This document shows, in pieces, positions 1-8,096 of a stretch of DNA of 42,342 nucleotides. The DNA is taken from the NCBI GenBank assembly GCA_002335495.1, contig DDBW01000013.1, forward strand, positions 1 to 42,342, given 5' to 3'. Each line of letters begins with the position of its first letter. Position 1 is the stretch's first letter. This DNA comes from Candidatus Dojkabacteria bacterium UBA2022 (GTDB lineage: Bacteria > Patescibacteriota > Dojkabacteria > SC72). Under the pieces are notes generated by a model. It ran no database searches, was not told where the DNA came from, and saw nothing but the letters and a program-made list of their open reading frames with translations. A program made the translations under genes and the position numbers.

Positions 1-128
1 ATATTTGAGATTTGGGAAGCAATATCATTATATTCAGTAATACCGATATTACGGTAGATATAGATACCTACAAGGGCAATTATTAAAACAAACACAACTA
101 ACAGTACCAACCAAATATACTTTCTCAT
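1..128 (-). CDS. Membrane-anchored protein, N-terminal fragment
   Basis: Reading leftward from an ATG at 126-128, 42 codons stay open to the window edge, so the C-terminus is missing. The start reads MRKYIWLVLLVVFVLII and continues hydrophobic to about residue 25, followed by a polar stretch (YRNIGITEYND). This is a short basic N-terminus plus one transmembrane helix or uncleaved signal anchor, with the rest probably outside the membrane. It follows the pilus operon on the same strand, 56 bases after the stop of the large unknown protein, so it could be co-transcribed. No family can be named from this fragment. No Shine-Dalgarno is seen before the start. Confidence 0.55.
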   Translation of the reverse strand, partial: MRKYIWLVLLVVFVLIIALVGIYIYRNIGITEYNDIASQISN

Positions 129-184
129 ATAGAAAATATAAATGAAATGAATCAACCTGTCTAGGACCTATAAAAAGGGATTAT

Positions 185-1939
185 TTACTTAAGGAAATCA
201 GATGGAATTGTAGGAAGTGTATTTTGAGCATTTGGATCTGTACTTTTCGATACCATTCCAGAGTTTTCACCTGCTACCTTTACAATATTAACAATATCCG
301 ACACACTGCGGCCATTAGCATCAACTCCGTTAGTCATCTTTATAACAATCTCATTAAAGACACCGTTAATATCTGGAACAGCTACTACTAAATCTCCATT
401 AGGCAACAGCCTAACTCCAGCAATAAATGTGATAGCGTTATCTGGAGTACTTATGTCGGCGGCAATAACAACACTTCCTCCATAAAAATATGGAAGAGTT
501 GCATTACGTACGGCAGGATCCTGAGAAAGCTGGGCAGCTTGAAAATGATCATGTCTGGATCCTAAAACAAAAATCGAGTAATTCATAGCATCGTCAAAGC
601 TCGAAAACGTTTGCATTTCAAGCGCTGTAATCCATTCTGGTACCTTCTTCGTCAAAAACTCTCTAACATCTGGGGTACTCGGATCATCGCTGAAGACTGA
701 ATACTGAGATGGCATCTTCAACACTACAACACCCTTACCATCTACCCTTGGAAACACCTGTACATGCCCTAAAGCTTCCTGATCTAAACTCTGCCAGTCT
801 TGATCTACATATGTAAAAGTATCAGCCCCAACATTATCTGCTCTCTGAGTAACTTCAATAAGTTCTCCTGTGAGAATGTTATAAACTCTATCAATTGAGT
901 AACTTCCATCTTCACCCTCCACAACCTCGAATCCAAGATGCGGAGCTTCATCTGAAGTTATAAAATCAACTCCGGTAGCTTCGAACATCATCTGTTCTCT
1001 TTCATCGGCAGGTATTAAAGCAAGTGTATCAATAGTTACTACTTCAGGAGTACTAGAAGGGGTAAGAGTAATTTGAGGAACGGGAAAAGTAGGAGTCAAT
1101 CGCAGGGATGGGTCTAAAGGATCAGGCCCTCCACCATCTCCTCCTGCAGCGCCATCACCTTGAGGGATATCATCCGGGCTTGCAGGCTGACCTGAGAGTG
1201 GACTACTAGATTCCTTACCTGCGAGCCATTTGCTAATACCTTCCGAATTATTTGCTATAAGGGTGGTAATCAATACAATAGTAGTGATAATCATCGCTAA
1301 TGTGACAGAAGGAGGAAGCCCCCCAGACTCAATTTTACTCTCTCCCTGAGGGCCATTACTCCTTAAACCTTGAGTCGAGGCTTCCATAATCAATCCCATT
1401 TTTTCCATAACATCCTTCAATGTTACAGCGTTTGTAGTATCAATACCTCGCTCACCAACTCGAATGGTACCAGCAGAAGTAACTATATCGCGACTATAAG
1501 CGGGAGGAATATTATTAGTGCCATATTTCGTCTGCTCCCTCATAAACTCAAGAACTTTGTCATACGCATCGAAGATAAAAGTGGAATACTCACCGGTCAT
1601 CATCCTTAACCCAAATTCATGACCTGCAGCGAAGAAGTCTGGATCTACTTCGTTAGCAACAACTTCATCAGTCGCCCTTAAGTATGCAGAGTGAAGATAA
1701 GCGATATCGACTGCCATAGTGGGAATATCCTCGGCATTGGTACCGATATTTGCAAGTACTTCCTGAACCTTCTTTGGATTCCATGCCCATAAATACCTCC
1801 TCAGTTCTATTGCCTCCCTTTCAGATGCTAACAGTGAATCAAAGAGATTAAGGGAAGATACTTCAGTAGGATTTAAAGTTTGTGATTCATAGGTACGAGA
1901 TACACCATCAGGGATTGCCATAGTAGAACTTGCTGCCAT
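185..1939 (-). CDS. Large single-pass membrane protein of unknown function
   Basis: 584 residues, family not recognised. Residues 1-205 are a mostly helical, charged domain without a signal peptide. One transmembrane helix lies at about 209-230. A low-complexity Ser/Pro/Gly/Asp linker follows (243-300, with a GDGAAGGDGGG run and PTFPVPQITLTPSSTPE). A C-terminal domain of about 280 residues has alternating hydrophobic strands and acidic loops. With one helix and basic residues after it, topology is uncertain; an N-terminal cytoplasmic and C-terminal extracellular arrangement is plausible because the Pro/Thr linker looks like a wall spacer. It is the last complete gene after the prepilin and response-regulator genes, but a good promoter lies directly upstream (1968-1996), so it can be expressed independently. 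A role in pilus or surface biology is only a guess from position. Confidence 0.7.
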   Translation of the reverse strand: MAASSTMAIPDGVSRTYESQTLNPTEVSSLNLFDSLLASEREAIELRRYLWAWNPKKVQEVLANIGTNAEDIPTMAVDIAYLHSAYLRATDEVVANEVDPDFFAAGHEFGLRMMTGEYSTFIFDAYDKVLEFMREQTKYGTNNIPPAYSRDIVTSAGTIRVGERGIDTTNAVTLKDVMEKMGLIMEASTQGLRSNGPQGESKIESGGLPPSVTLAMIITTIVLITTLIANNSEGISKWLAGKESSSPLSGQPASPDDIPQGDGAAGGDGGGPDPLDPSLRLTPTFPVPQITLTPSSTPEVVTIDTLALIPADEREQMMFEATGVDFITSDEAPHLGFEVVEGEDGSYSIDRVYNILTGELIEVTQRADNVGADTFTYVDQDWQSLDQEALGHVQVFPRVDGKGVVVLKMPSQYSVFSDDPSTPDVREFLTKKVPEWITALEMQTFSSFDDAMNYSIFVLGSRHDHFQAAQLSQDPAVRNATLPYFYGGSVVIAADISTPDNAITFIAGVRLLPNGDLVVAVPDINGVFNEIVIKMTNGVDANGRSVSDIVNIVKVAGENSGMVSKSTDPNAQNTLPTIPSDFLK

Positions 1940-1967
1940 TTAATAACAACAAACAATTAATTAATAT

Positions 1968-1996
1968 ATTATACCTGCTCTACTTACAATTTACAA
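1968..1996 (-). promoter_or_regulatory. Sigma-70-like promoter for the 584-residue membrane protein
   Basis: On the minus strand TTGTAA (1991-1996) is followed after 17 bases by a perfect TATAAT (1968-1973). The predicted start is near 1961, about 22 bases before the ATG at 1939. It lies between the receiver-domain gene and the large membrane protein. Confidence 0.6.
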
Positions 1997-2003
1997 CCTA
2001 TAG

Positions 2004-2405
2004 TTATTTATCCTCCCCTGTAATCTTTTCTATCTCCGTAACTAAATCAGTATATTCAAGTTCCGACTTTATTAAATATGAGGAAGCCCCCATCTCAAAA
2101 GCCTCTTTAATAACCTTTTCACTAGTCATATTGGTAAGAACAATAATAGGGGAGGTGCCATAAGTATCTTGATCATTATGAATAGTCCTCAAAACCTCCA
2201 AACCATCCATTCCAGGCATCATAAGATCGAGAAGAACAACATCGATAGAATCCTTATTCTTTTTCAAAAATTCCAATCCCTTATATCCATCTTCTGCTTT
2301 ATAGGGATTAAAACCCTCATTCGTTAAAACCTCTGAATAGGATTCTAATAAAAGGTTCTCATCTTCTATAATCAAAACGTTCTTTTTAACTCTATCTGCC
2401 ATCAC
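2004..2405 (-). CDS. CheY-like single-domain response regulator
   Basis: 133 residues forming one receiver domain and nothing else. Visible landmarks are the acidic pair E14-D15 in VLIIEDEN, the phosphoacceptor D60 in VVLLDLMMPGMDG, the switch residue T91 in PIIVLTNMTS, and K113 in YLIKS. With no output domain it should act by protein-protein contact, as CheY and PilG/PilH-type regulators do. It sits 15 bases after the last minor prepilin gene, so it probably belongs to the pilus operon and could tune pilus activity. No kinase is adjacent. The nearest is the membrane histidine kinase at 12975-14381, beyond the other end of the same operon; pairing is possible but unproven. Confidence 0.9.
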   Translation of the reverse strand: MMADRVKKNVLIIEDENLLLESYSEVLTNEGFNPYKAEDGYKGLEFLKKNKDSIDVVLLDLMMPGMDGLEVLRTIHNDQDTYGTSPIIVLTNMTSEKVIKEAFEMGASSYLIKSELEYTDLVTEIEKITGEDK

Positions 2406-2420
2406 TAAAACAATATCAAA

Positions 2421-3380
2421 TTATTCAGAACCAAGAACACCCTGGCCATTAAACAATACATAATCAAATAGTGGGAGTGCAGAATCCTGTTGAGGAAACT
2501 GAATCTCTTTTGCTCTATATGTACCGGTACAGTTTGCACCCGCGGTTACTTTAACCATCTCCCAATTCTGTATACAGTTTGGATGAGACAACGAAGTCTT
2601 TATAGCCACGGTACCTCCAAGGGATCGAATTCTAATCTCATCAAGCGAGTACGAGAGACCACTGTATGTTACAGCTCCCAATGGGATTGATAGTGTAGAA
2701 TCACTCAGAAGTGGAATCCATGAACCATCCATATTAGTAGCATCTCCACATGATCGTCCAGAAAGGTAAACACAATACTGCTGGAAATCGTCATACTGGT
2801 ATGCTTTATACTGTGAAGGAACGCCGTTAGTATAGTTTCTTGCATACACTCTTGAGACCATAACGCTACCAAAACTAGACCCTCTAGGTTCAACCCTTAC
2901 ATTAAGCGTACACCCAGCAGGATTTGGAGTTTGCCCCCTAACAACAATGGACCTAACTCTATCAGTAGTGATTTCAAGTTCATCTTCAGGTCCTGCCAAT
3001 TTAGCCGAAACCTCGACATTAGAGTTCTCCCCTTGACATTTATCGAATACATCCAAAGTGTTACTATCAATCCCCGCAGAAGAAAGAAATGTTTTAACGT
3101 TACTAACCCCTTTAACACTACAACCATTTGCAGATTTCAATCCCTCACCATATTGAGGATTGGCACAAACCGTTTCCAAACTGGCAACAGTGGTTCCCTT
3201 CATGGTATCCAATACAGAATCCGCAAATTCTAAAGCCTCAGCAGAGGATTTTTCACCAGCGAGCTGCCTAGTATCTTTGAGAGTACGAGAAAGCATAGCC
3301 ATACCCAAAATGGCGGATATCACCAAAACAATCATTACAATAGCTAAAGCCTGACCTTTATATACTTTTATGTTTCTCAT
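2421..3380 (-). CDS. PilX/GspK-like minor prepilin
   Basis: 319 residues. The N-terminus MRNIKVYKG is followed by a hydrophobic helix (QALAIVMIVLVISAILGMAM), the layout of a class III signal peptide with cleavage after G9. The usual glutamate at +5 is absent (Ile14), as in GspK-type tip pseudopilins. The remaining ~280 residues form a Cys-containing globular domain typical of large minor pilins. It is the last of five prepilins sharing a Y-K/S-G or similar pre-cleavage motif and lies 32 bases after the PilW-like gene. The likely role is the pilus tip or assembly-priming complex, processed by the PilD encoded upstream. The family call rests on N-terminus, size and position. Confidence 0.7.
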   Translation of the reverse strand: MRNIKVYKGQALAIVMIVLVISAILGMAMLSRTLKDTRQLAGEKSSAEALEFADSVLDTMKGTTVASLETVCANPQYGEGLKSANGCSVKGVSNVKTFLSSAGIDSNTLDVFDKCQGENSNVEVSAKLAGPEDELEITTDRVRSIVVRGQTPNPAGCTLNVRVEPRGSSFGSVMVSRVYARNYTNGVPSQYKAYQYDDFQQYCVYLSGRSCGDATNMDGSWIPLLSDSTLSIPLGAVTYSGLSYSLDEIRIRSLGGTVAIKTSLSHPNCIQNWEMVKVTAGANCTGTYRAKEIQFPQQDSALPLFDYVLFNGQGVLGSE

Positions 3381-3412
3381 ATTTCAAAAGTAATATATTT
3401 TAAATTAACAAA

Positions 3413-4102
3413 TTAATCCTCCCAGGTCAATTTTTGAGTGGAAACAACTGTCTGCTGGAAGAATACCGGACTTATATTATTTGACCCTGGGACCCATTTT
3501 GTAGGCTCCACAGCCAAATCAATCGTGATCAGATAGTTACTATCATAGGTGTTAAAGTACCTAATCGACAACTGATTTACATCAATATCCTCAGAGTTTA
3601 GCACTAAAGTATTGGCAACGAATTGACTCGATTGTCCATTAAAACATTCAGAGGGAGTCAAAAGATCCTGTCTAATAGATTTTAAAACATAGCCTTTACT
3701 TGAGTCTGTAGAATCAGGGAAATATCCAACACAAACCCATTTATCATACCCAATCGGTCTAAAATGAATCTCAGTACCTGATCCATCAACCGGAGTAACG
3801 CCATCGTAACCGGATAAGTTGGAGTCCTGAGTACGAAGGGTAGTGGGGTTATAAGTTCGACCTGAGACAGTGTATACTAAGACTTCTTCTGAGTTGGAGT
3901 TACGAATAGTTTTCCTCATCAACTCCAACATAAACTCAGATTCTTGACGCGCGGTAGTCCTACCGTTAGACATGATCGATGCCCTTATCATGGTATTAAG
4001 GGTCACTCCTACCAAGATCATAACAATCGTTAAGATTATCATAGTGAGAAGCATCTCCACTAAACTAACTCCACTATATTTTTTCTTTAAAATCTTCCTC
4101 AT
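3413..4102 (-). CDS. PilW/GspJ-like minor prepilin
   Basis: Starting at the ATG at 4102, one base after the stop of the preceding prepilin, gives 229 residues: MRKILKKKYSG, then VSLVEMLLTMIILTIVMILV. Cleavage is predicted after G11, with E16 at mature +5. A GTG at 4123 would add seven residues and overlap the upstream gene by 20 bases; the ATG is preferred because it gives a normal short basic leader. The rest is a beta-rich domain with few Cys, consistent with a PilW or GspJ-type minor pilin. Order pilV-like, pilW-like, pilX-like matches minor-pilin operons of other bacteria. Exact subfamily assignment is tentative. Confidence 0.75.
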   Translation of the reverse strand: MRKILKKKYSGVSLVEMLLTMIILTIVMILVGVTLNTMIRASIMSNGRTTARQESEFMLELMRKTIRNSNSEEVLVYTVSGRTYNPTTLRTQDSNLSGYDGVTPVDGSGTEIHFRPIGYDKWVCVGYFPDSTDSSKGYVLKSIRQDLLTPSECFNGQSSQFVANTLVLNSEDIDVNQLSIRYFNTYDSNYLITIDLAVEPTKWVPGSNNISPVFFQQTVVSTQKLTWED

Positions 4103-4103
4103 A

Positions 4104-4661
4104 CTACTGTTGTACCTTAACACCTAAATAATACTCATAATCATTTACATCACACTTTCCACCTTCGTCACCCTCTGCACAGTCAGTGAGTCCCGTAACA
4201 ACTTTACCAACTACCAAGCCACTGGAAATAACAGAATCAGGAAGGATACAGAACACTCTGAAAATCTCTGGATCCTCTGAAGCAGCAAGCTGACAACTCT
4301 CACGATCTCCAGAGTCGTATCGACATGCTACATCAAAACTACCCGCACTCTTTGGGAAACTAGGATCGTTAGTCGTACCATCAATAGCAAAACAGCTCCC
4401 TTCATTACCTGTAATAGGGGGGAATAGATCCTCATCAATTGCAGCATTATGACTATTAGCAATTTTCTTTACCATAGCAGAAGCTTCAATAGCTTGCTCT
4501 GTCAGATCACTCTCAATATCATTACGCAAAACTTGATTAGTAGTGTTAATAGCAATAGACATAAGTACAATAGAAGCAATCCCTGCAACAGCTATAGCAA
4601 TTAATGCCTCAACAAAACCAACTCCCTTATATTTTTTATTTTTAAAGCTTTCTATCTTCAA
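4104..4661 (-). CDS. PilV-like minor prepilin
   Basis: 185 residues with a type IV prepilin N-terminus: basic leader ending KKYKG (G13), then VGFVEALIAIAVAGIASIVL with E18 at mature +5. The C-terminal part contains several Cys (SCFAID, DVACRY, RESCQL, RVFCIL, TDCAEG, KCDVND), so disulfide-stabilised loops are likely. The start is a TTG at 4659-4661 that overlaps the end of the GspH/FimT-like gene by 20 bases; no in-frame ATG precedes the processing site, so TTG is accepted. Expected role: minor subunit of the tip or priming complex of the pilus. PilV versus GspI cannot be separated from sequence alone. Confidence 0.75.
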   Translation of the reverse strand: MKIESFKNKKYKGVGFVEALIAIAVAGIASIVLMSIAINTTNQVLRNDIESDLTEQAIEASAMVKKIANSHNAAIDEDLFPPITGNEGSCFAIDGTTNDPSFPKSAGSFDVACRYDSGDRESCQLAASEDPEIFRVFCILPDSVISSGLVVGKVVTGLTDCAEGDEGGKCDVNDYEYYLGVKVQQ

Positions 4662-5388
4662 CTTTTATTTTTCCTGAGATATTAAATATGGTTATCGTTT
4701 TTAATCGACCAGTATTAGGAGACTCAATCTGTAGAACGAAGTTAACAGGAGAAGCAACCATATCTCCATTATTTCTATAATTGATTATATTTCCCTGAAT
4801 ATCATAGAAGAATGCTTTTCCAGATACTGACTCAAAAAGGACATAGGCAGGGACGTTTCCGATATCTCCCGTAACCCCGTTATTGTCCGGAATTATTGGT
4901 CTGAAGTTAATGCCAAAAGCATTATCAATACCACTTCCATAACGCACTATTTCGCTTAACCCCAATCCCTGTTCACATATTGTGGAAGAGTAGGGGGTAG
5001 AGATTCCAAGATTACCATTAGTGGTACTTAACTGCAGAGAAGGATTGTAGTTAGGAACATTCTGCTTAGATCTGATATCTCCAAACTCATTAAAAGGTGC
5101 ACACCACTTAAACATTCTATAACTCCCGTTATTTTCAATCTGTGAAAAGTCTAAACCAATTCCATAGATCCATCGCTCAGTAGTCTGCCTCTCAAGAAAA
5201 AGAGAAGCTCGTTGAGCGGAGCGAATATTCTGCTTAAGCTCATCAATCTCTTCATTAAGAGTGATGGTATCTCTAAATCCGTTAAATGCCGACATCCCTA
5301 TCGTTGAAAGGATTAAGAAAATAGCAAGAACAATCAATAATTCCAGAAGAGTATAGGCTTTATATTTTCTTCGAGCAGGCAGATTCAT
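4642..5388 (-). CDS. GspH/FimT-like minor prepilin
   Basis: From the ATG at 5388 the protein has 248 residues and begins MNLPARRKYKA followed by YTLLELLIVLAIFLILSTIG. Cleavage is after A11, an allowed variant of the usual glycine, with E16 at mature +5. A TTG three codons earlier (5397) is possible but adds nothing. The globular part is beta-rich, as expected for a FimT/GspH-type pseudopilin. It lies 38 bases after pilD and overlaps the next prepilin gene by 20 bases, so translation of the minor prepilins is probably coupled. FimT-type minor pilins can bind DNA in natural competence; whether this one does is unknown. Confidence 0.75.
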   Translation of the reverse strand: MNLPARRKYKAYTLLELLIVLAIFLILSTIGMSAFNGFRDTITLNEEIDELKQNIRSAQRASLFLERQTTERWIYGIGLDFSQIENNGSYRMFKWCAPFNEFGDIRSKQNVPNYNPSLQLSTTNGNLGISTPYSSTICEQGLGLSEIVRYGSGIDNAFGINFRPIIPDNNGVTGDIGNVPAYVLFESVSGKAFFYDIQGNIINYRNNGDMVASPVNFVLQIESPNTGRLKTITIFNISGKIKVEDRKL

Positions 5389-5426
5389 ATATACCAATCT
5401 ACCACATCAAAAGTATCAGTACAAAC

Positions 5427-6182
5427 CTAAAGATTTGGGAGAAAAAGATAGGTTTTTATATGCTCAACAGTATTGATTGCTAACACAAACCCAATCAGTA
5501 TAAATGGAACAAGTGGAATATATTTCTTGCGATTCTCTCGATCCTTAACTACTAGGATAATCCCCCATACTCCGCCAGCAAGGATTGTAAAAAAGAGAAC
5601 TGAAAGACCAAAGGCTACTCCATGAGCAAGGATAAGCGACATAAATATAATTAAATCTCCCCATCCCATTTTTTCCTTCCCCCAGTTTATAATCCCCCAT
5701 ACTCCTAATAGCACCACAGGAATTAAAACACGGAAGATATTTGAAGAGCTAAATTCTGAAATCACCGAGATTACCGCAATAATCAAACTGAACACCAACA
5801 ATGCATCCGTAACCTGTTTAGGTATACTTTTATCCTTAACATCCCAATAACTAAGAAAGAAGATAATTGGTAAGGTGACATAGTACTCCCATGTAAAAGA
5901 GCCGTAGTATAAAGAGGCAAATGAGATCCCTAGAACCAGCTCAGAAATAGGGTAGTACCAATAAACAGGAGCTTTACACTGAGAACAACGGCCTTTAAAA
6001 ATCAGATAAGACAATACTGGGATGAGATCAAACCATCTCAAATCGCGTTTGCATTTTTCACAATGCGATGGTCTTATAACAAAATCTTTTAATTCAAGTC
6101 CTTTGCGTAACCTATATGCACTTGCATTAATAAAGCTAGCAAGAACAAGTCCTACTATAAAATACAGTAATATCATATCCAA
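5427..6182 (-). CDS. pilD: Prepilin peptidase / N-methyltransferase PilD
   Basis: 251 residues, a polytopic membrane aspartyl protease that cleaves class III leaders and methylates the new N-terminus. The N-terminal domain has the zinc tetracysteine C41-x2-C44 ... C66-x2-C69 (SHCEKCKRDLRW, KGRCSQCKAP) seen in bifunctional PilD enzymes. The two catalytic aspartates are D114 (SYWDVKDKSIP) and D176 (MGWGDLIIF, the GxGD motif). About seven to eight hydrophobic helices follow the usual pattern and length. It lies downstream of pilA beyond a terminator hairpin and just ahead of the minor prepilins, which it should process together with PilA. Confidence 0.95.
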   Translation of the reverse strand: MDMILLYFIVGLVLASFINASAYRLRKGLELKDFVIRPSHCEKCKRDLRWFDLIPVLSYLIFKGRCSQCKAPVYWYYPISELVLGISFASLYYGSFTWEYYVTLPIIFFLSYWDVKDKSIPKQVTDALLVFSLIIAVISVISEFSSSNIFRVLIPVVLLGVWGIINWGKEKMGWGDLIIFMSLILAHGVAFGLSVLFFTILAGGVWGIILVVKDRENRKKYIPLVPFILIGFVLAINTVEHIKTYLFLPNL

Positions 6183-6200
6183 ATATACTTTATAGCCATC

Positions 6201-6231
6201 TAAAACAAAAGGGAGGCATATTATGCCTCCC
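6201..6231 (-). terminator. Rho-independent terminator after pilA
   Basis: A perfect inverted repeat (6211-6231, GGGAGGCATA and its complement around a single T) is followed on the minus strand by TTTTGTTTTA (6201-6210). It begins 21 bases past the pilA stop. Only the minus strand has the T tract. It should end most pilA transcripts and limit read-through into pilD. Confidence 0.85.
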
Positions 6232-6252
6232 TTCCAAACGCAAACCTAAGGG

Positions 6253-6810
6253 TTAGTTAGCTGTTGCTCCCCAACCTTCTCCACCAGCTCCCCAGTTCTC
6301 ACTGATGAAACCTGACTGACCTGCAACCTGAGTATCAAGCTCCTGTGCAGTCAATTCCTTCTTAGCAACTGGTGTTCCAGCACCTTCTGGCAATACTCCA
6401 AAACCGTTTCCGTTACAGTATCCACCAAGATCGTTCTCATCATTGAAACCACCATATGTTACACATACAAGTACGTTCTGGCCTGTTGTATCAACAGAGT
6501 AGTAGTATGTAGCATCACTTCCACCATCAAAGGCATTAGTATCGATGAAACCATCAAGTGCACCTCCAGCTGCGAGTGCAGTACCGAAGTCACCGAAATC
6601 AGTGGTACTTGGATACTCTCTATTATCAGCATAGTAACTCTGAAGACCCTGATAGATTTGATCTGCAGCACTCTGGTGCTGAACTCTGTTAGCTCTCTGA
6701 ATTGCGAATCTTCCTGCGAAGATACCCATGGTCATAAGGATAACGAGGATACCCATTACTACTAGCATTTCTACAAGGGTAAAACCTTTATAAGACTTGT
6801 TCTTAAACAT
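6253..6810 (-). CDS. pilA: Major type IV pilin
   Basis: 185 residues. A short basic leader MFKNKSYKG precedes FTLVEMLVVMGILVILMTMG; cleavage after G9 leaves F10 as the methylated N-terminus, with E14 at +5. An alpha1 helix with QHQSAADQIYQGLQSYY leads into a small globular domain rich in Gly, Asp and Tyr, with one Cys pair (LVCVTYGG, GGYCNGNG). The small Gly-rich C-terminus (GAGGEGWGATAN) is unusual but compatible with a structural pilin. Two features single it out as the major subunit: a near-consensus promoter of its own (6846-6874) and a strong terminator immediately after it, which together isolate a highly expressed monocistronic unit inside the pilus operon. Confidence 0.9.
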   Translation of the reverse strand: MFKNKSYKGFTLVEMLVVMGILVILMTMGIFAGRFAIQRANRVQHQSAADQIYQGLQSYYADNREYPSTTDFGDFGTALAAGGALDGFIDTNAFDGGSDATYYYSVDTTGQNVLVCVTYGGFNDENDLGGYCNGNGFGVLPEGAGTPVAKKELTAQELDTQVAGQSGFISENWGAGGEGWGATAN

Positions 6811-6845
6811 TTTTCGAACTTAATAAATTATCTTAATCTATATCC

Positions 6846-6874
6846 AATCTACATCAGTCATTGGTGGCTGTCAA
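6846..6874 (-). promoter_or_regulatory. pilA promoter
   Basis: The minus strand has a perfect TTGACA (6869-6874), a 17-base spacer and TAGATT (6846-6851) just after the pilC-facing start of this spacer and upstream of pilA. The predicted start near 6839 gives a leader of about 28 bases. It is the only perfect -35 hexamer noticed in the window, fitting a major structural protein. Confidence 0.65.
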
Positions 6875-6876
6875 CA

Positions 6877-8088
6877 TTACCCAATAACCCCAGAAAGATT
6901 GAACATAGGCATATAGACCGCCAATGCGATGAATGCAATTGCACCACCCATAAGTACTAACATCAACGGTTCCATAAGCGTAGCGAGGTTGCTCGTAGCA
7001 ACACTAACTTCATCGTTATAATACTGAGCCATTTTCTCCAATACATTATCCATTTCACCGGATTCTTCACCAACGGCAATCATCTGACTAATAATTAGAG
7101 GAAATATTTGAGCACGAGCAATCGGTATTGCTAAAGCGACACCTTTCTCGACCTCTTTTTTAGCCTCCATAATAGAGTCTTTATAGATAACATTAGTCAA
7201 AGAACCCGCGGTCAATTCTAAGGCCTTTACAATAGACAAACCACTTTTTAGCAGAAGAGAAAGCAAACGTGTAAACTGCGCAATCTGCATTTTTGTAGTA
7301 ATAGGTCCAAAAATAGGGAGTTTCAAAGCAACCCTATGAATGAACTTCTTTCCATTTGGAGAATCATAGAAATATTTATAAAGAATAACAACCAAACTTA
7401 CGATTGTAGCTAATAACCACCAGTAACTAATAAAGAAGTTACTCATATTAATCATAAACTGAGTTATAGCAGGAAGTTCGGCACCGAACTCACCATAAAT
7501 CTCAGCCATGGCAGGAACAAGAACAAACATCATAAGCAAGATAACGCCTACAATAACAACAACGATAATAGTAGGATAGATCATTGCCGATCTTAGTTTC
7601 TCTCCAAGTTTTTTCTGTTCTTCTAACTCAACAGCCAACCTCTCAAGAATAATCTGCAAGTTACCGCTCTCTTCACCAGCCTCAAGCAGGTTGAGAGTGA
7701 TAGAGTCGAAAACATTATTCGTTTTACGAAAAGCCTCTGCCAAACCACTACCACCTTGAACATCCCCGAGAACATTTGAAATAGTTCTCTTAAAAAGAGG
7801 GTTAGTAGCCTGAGCTTCCAGAATTTCCAAAGCCTGGGTGAGAGGGAGTCCTGCTCCAATCATGGTAGCAAGCTGCCTCATAAAAATAACTTTATCCTTA
7901 ATTGGGACACCACCGACGTTAATCTCCTTAAGCTTTTCCCAGCTGATATTTAAATCGTCCTCAATTTTAACAACAATTAATTTCTTTCCTTGAAGAATCT
8001 CAACCACAGAATCCCTGCTTCTTGCCTCAACTTTTCCTTCAATTGTTTTTCCTTCGAGATTTCTAGCTGTGTATTTAAATTTCTTCAT
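6877..8088 (-). CDS. pilC: Type IV pilus inner-membrane platform protein PilC
   Basis: 403 residues, the usual PilC/GspF length. The N-terminus MKKFKYTARNLEGKTIEGKVEA is the conserved beta-rich start. Two repeated cytoplasmic domains are visible, each with the family signature: KVIFMRQLATMIGAGLPL near residue 67 and TRLLSLLLKSGLSI near 270, plus E-SG motifs (EAGEESGNL, AVGEESGEM). Three hydrophobic segments lie near 170-195, 215-237 and 375-400. PilC couples the cytoplasmic ATPases to pilin insertion and extraction. The gene begins 8 bases after the pilT stop and is followed by pilA. Confidence 0.95.
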   Translation of the reverse strand: MKKFKYTARNLEGKTIEGKVEARSRDSVVEILQGKKLIVVKIEDDLNISWEKLKEINVGGVPIKDKVIFMRQLATMIGAGLPLTQALEILEAQATNPLFKRTISNVLGDVQGGSGLAEAFRKTNNVFDSITLNLLEAGEESGNLQIILERLAVELEEQKKLGEKLRSAMIYPTIIVVVIVGVILLMMFVLVPAMAEIYGEFGAELPAITQFMINMSNFFISYWWLLATIVSLVVILYKYFYDSPNGKKFIHRVALKLPIFGPITTKMQIAQFTRLLSLLLKSGLSIVKALELTAGSLTNVIYKDSIMEAKKEVEKGVALAIPIARAQIFPLIISQMIAVGEESGEMDNVLEKMAQYYNDEVSVATSNLATLMEPLMLVLMGGAIAFIALAVYMPMFNLSGVIG

Positions 8089-8096
8089 AGTTCCGA

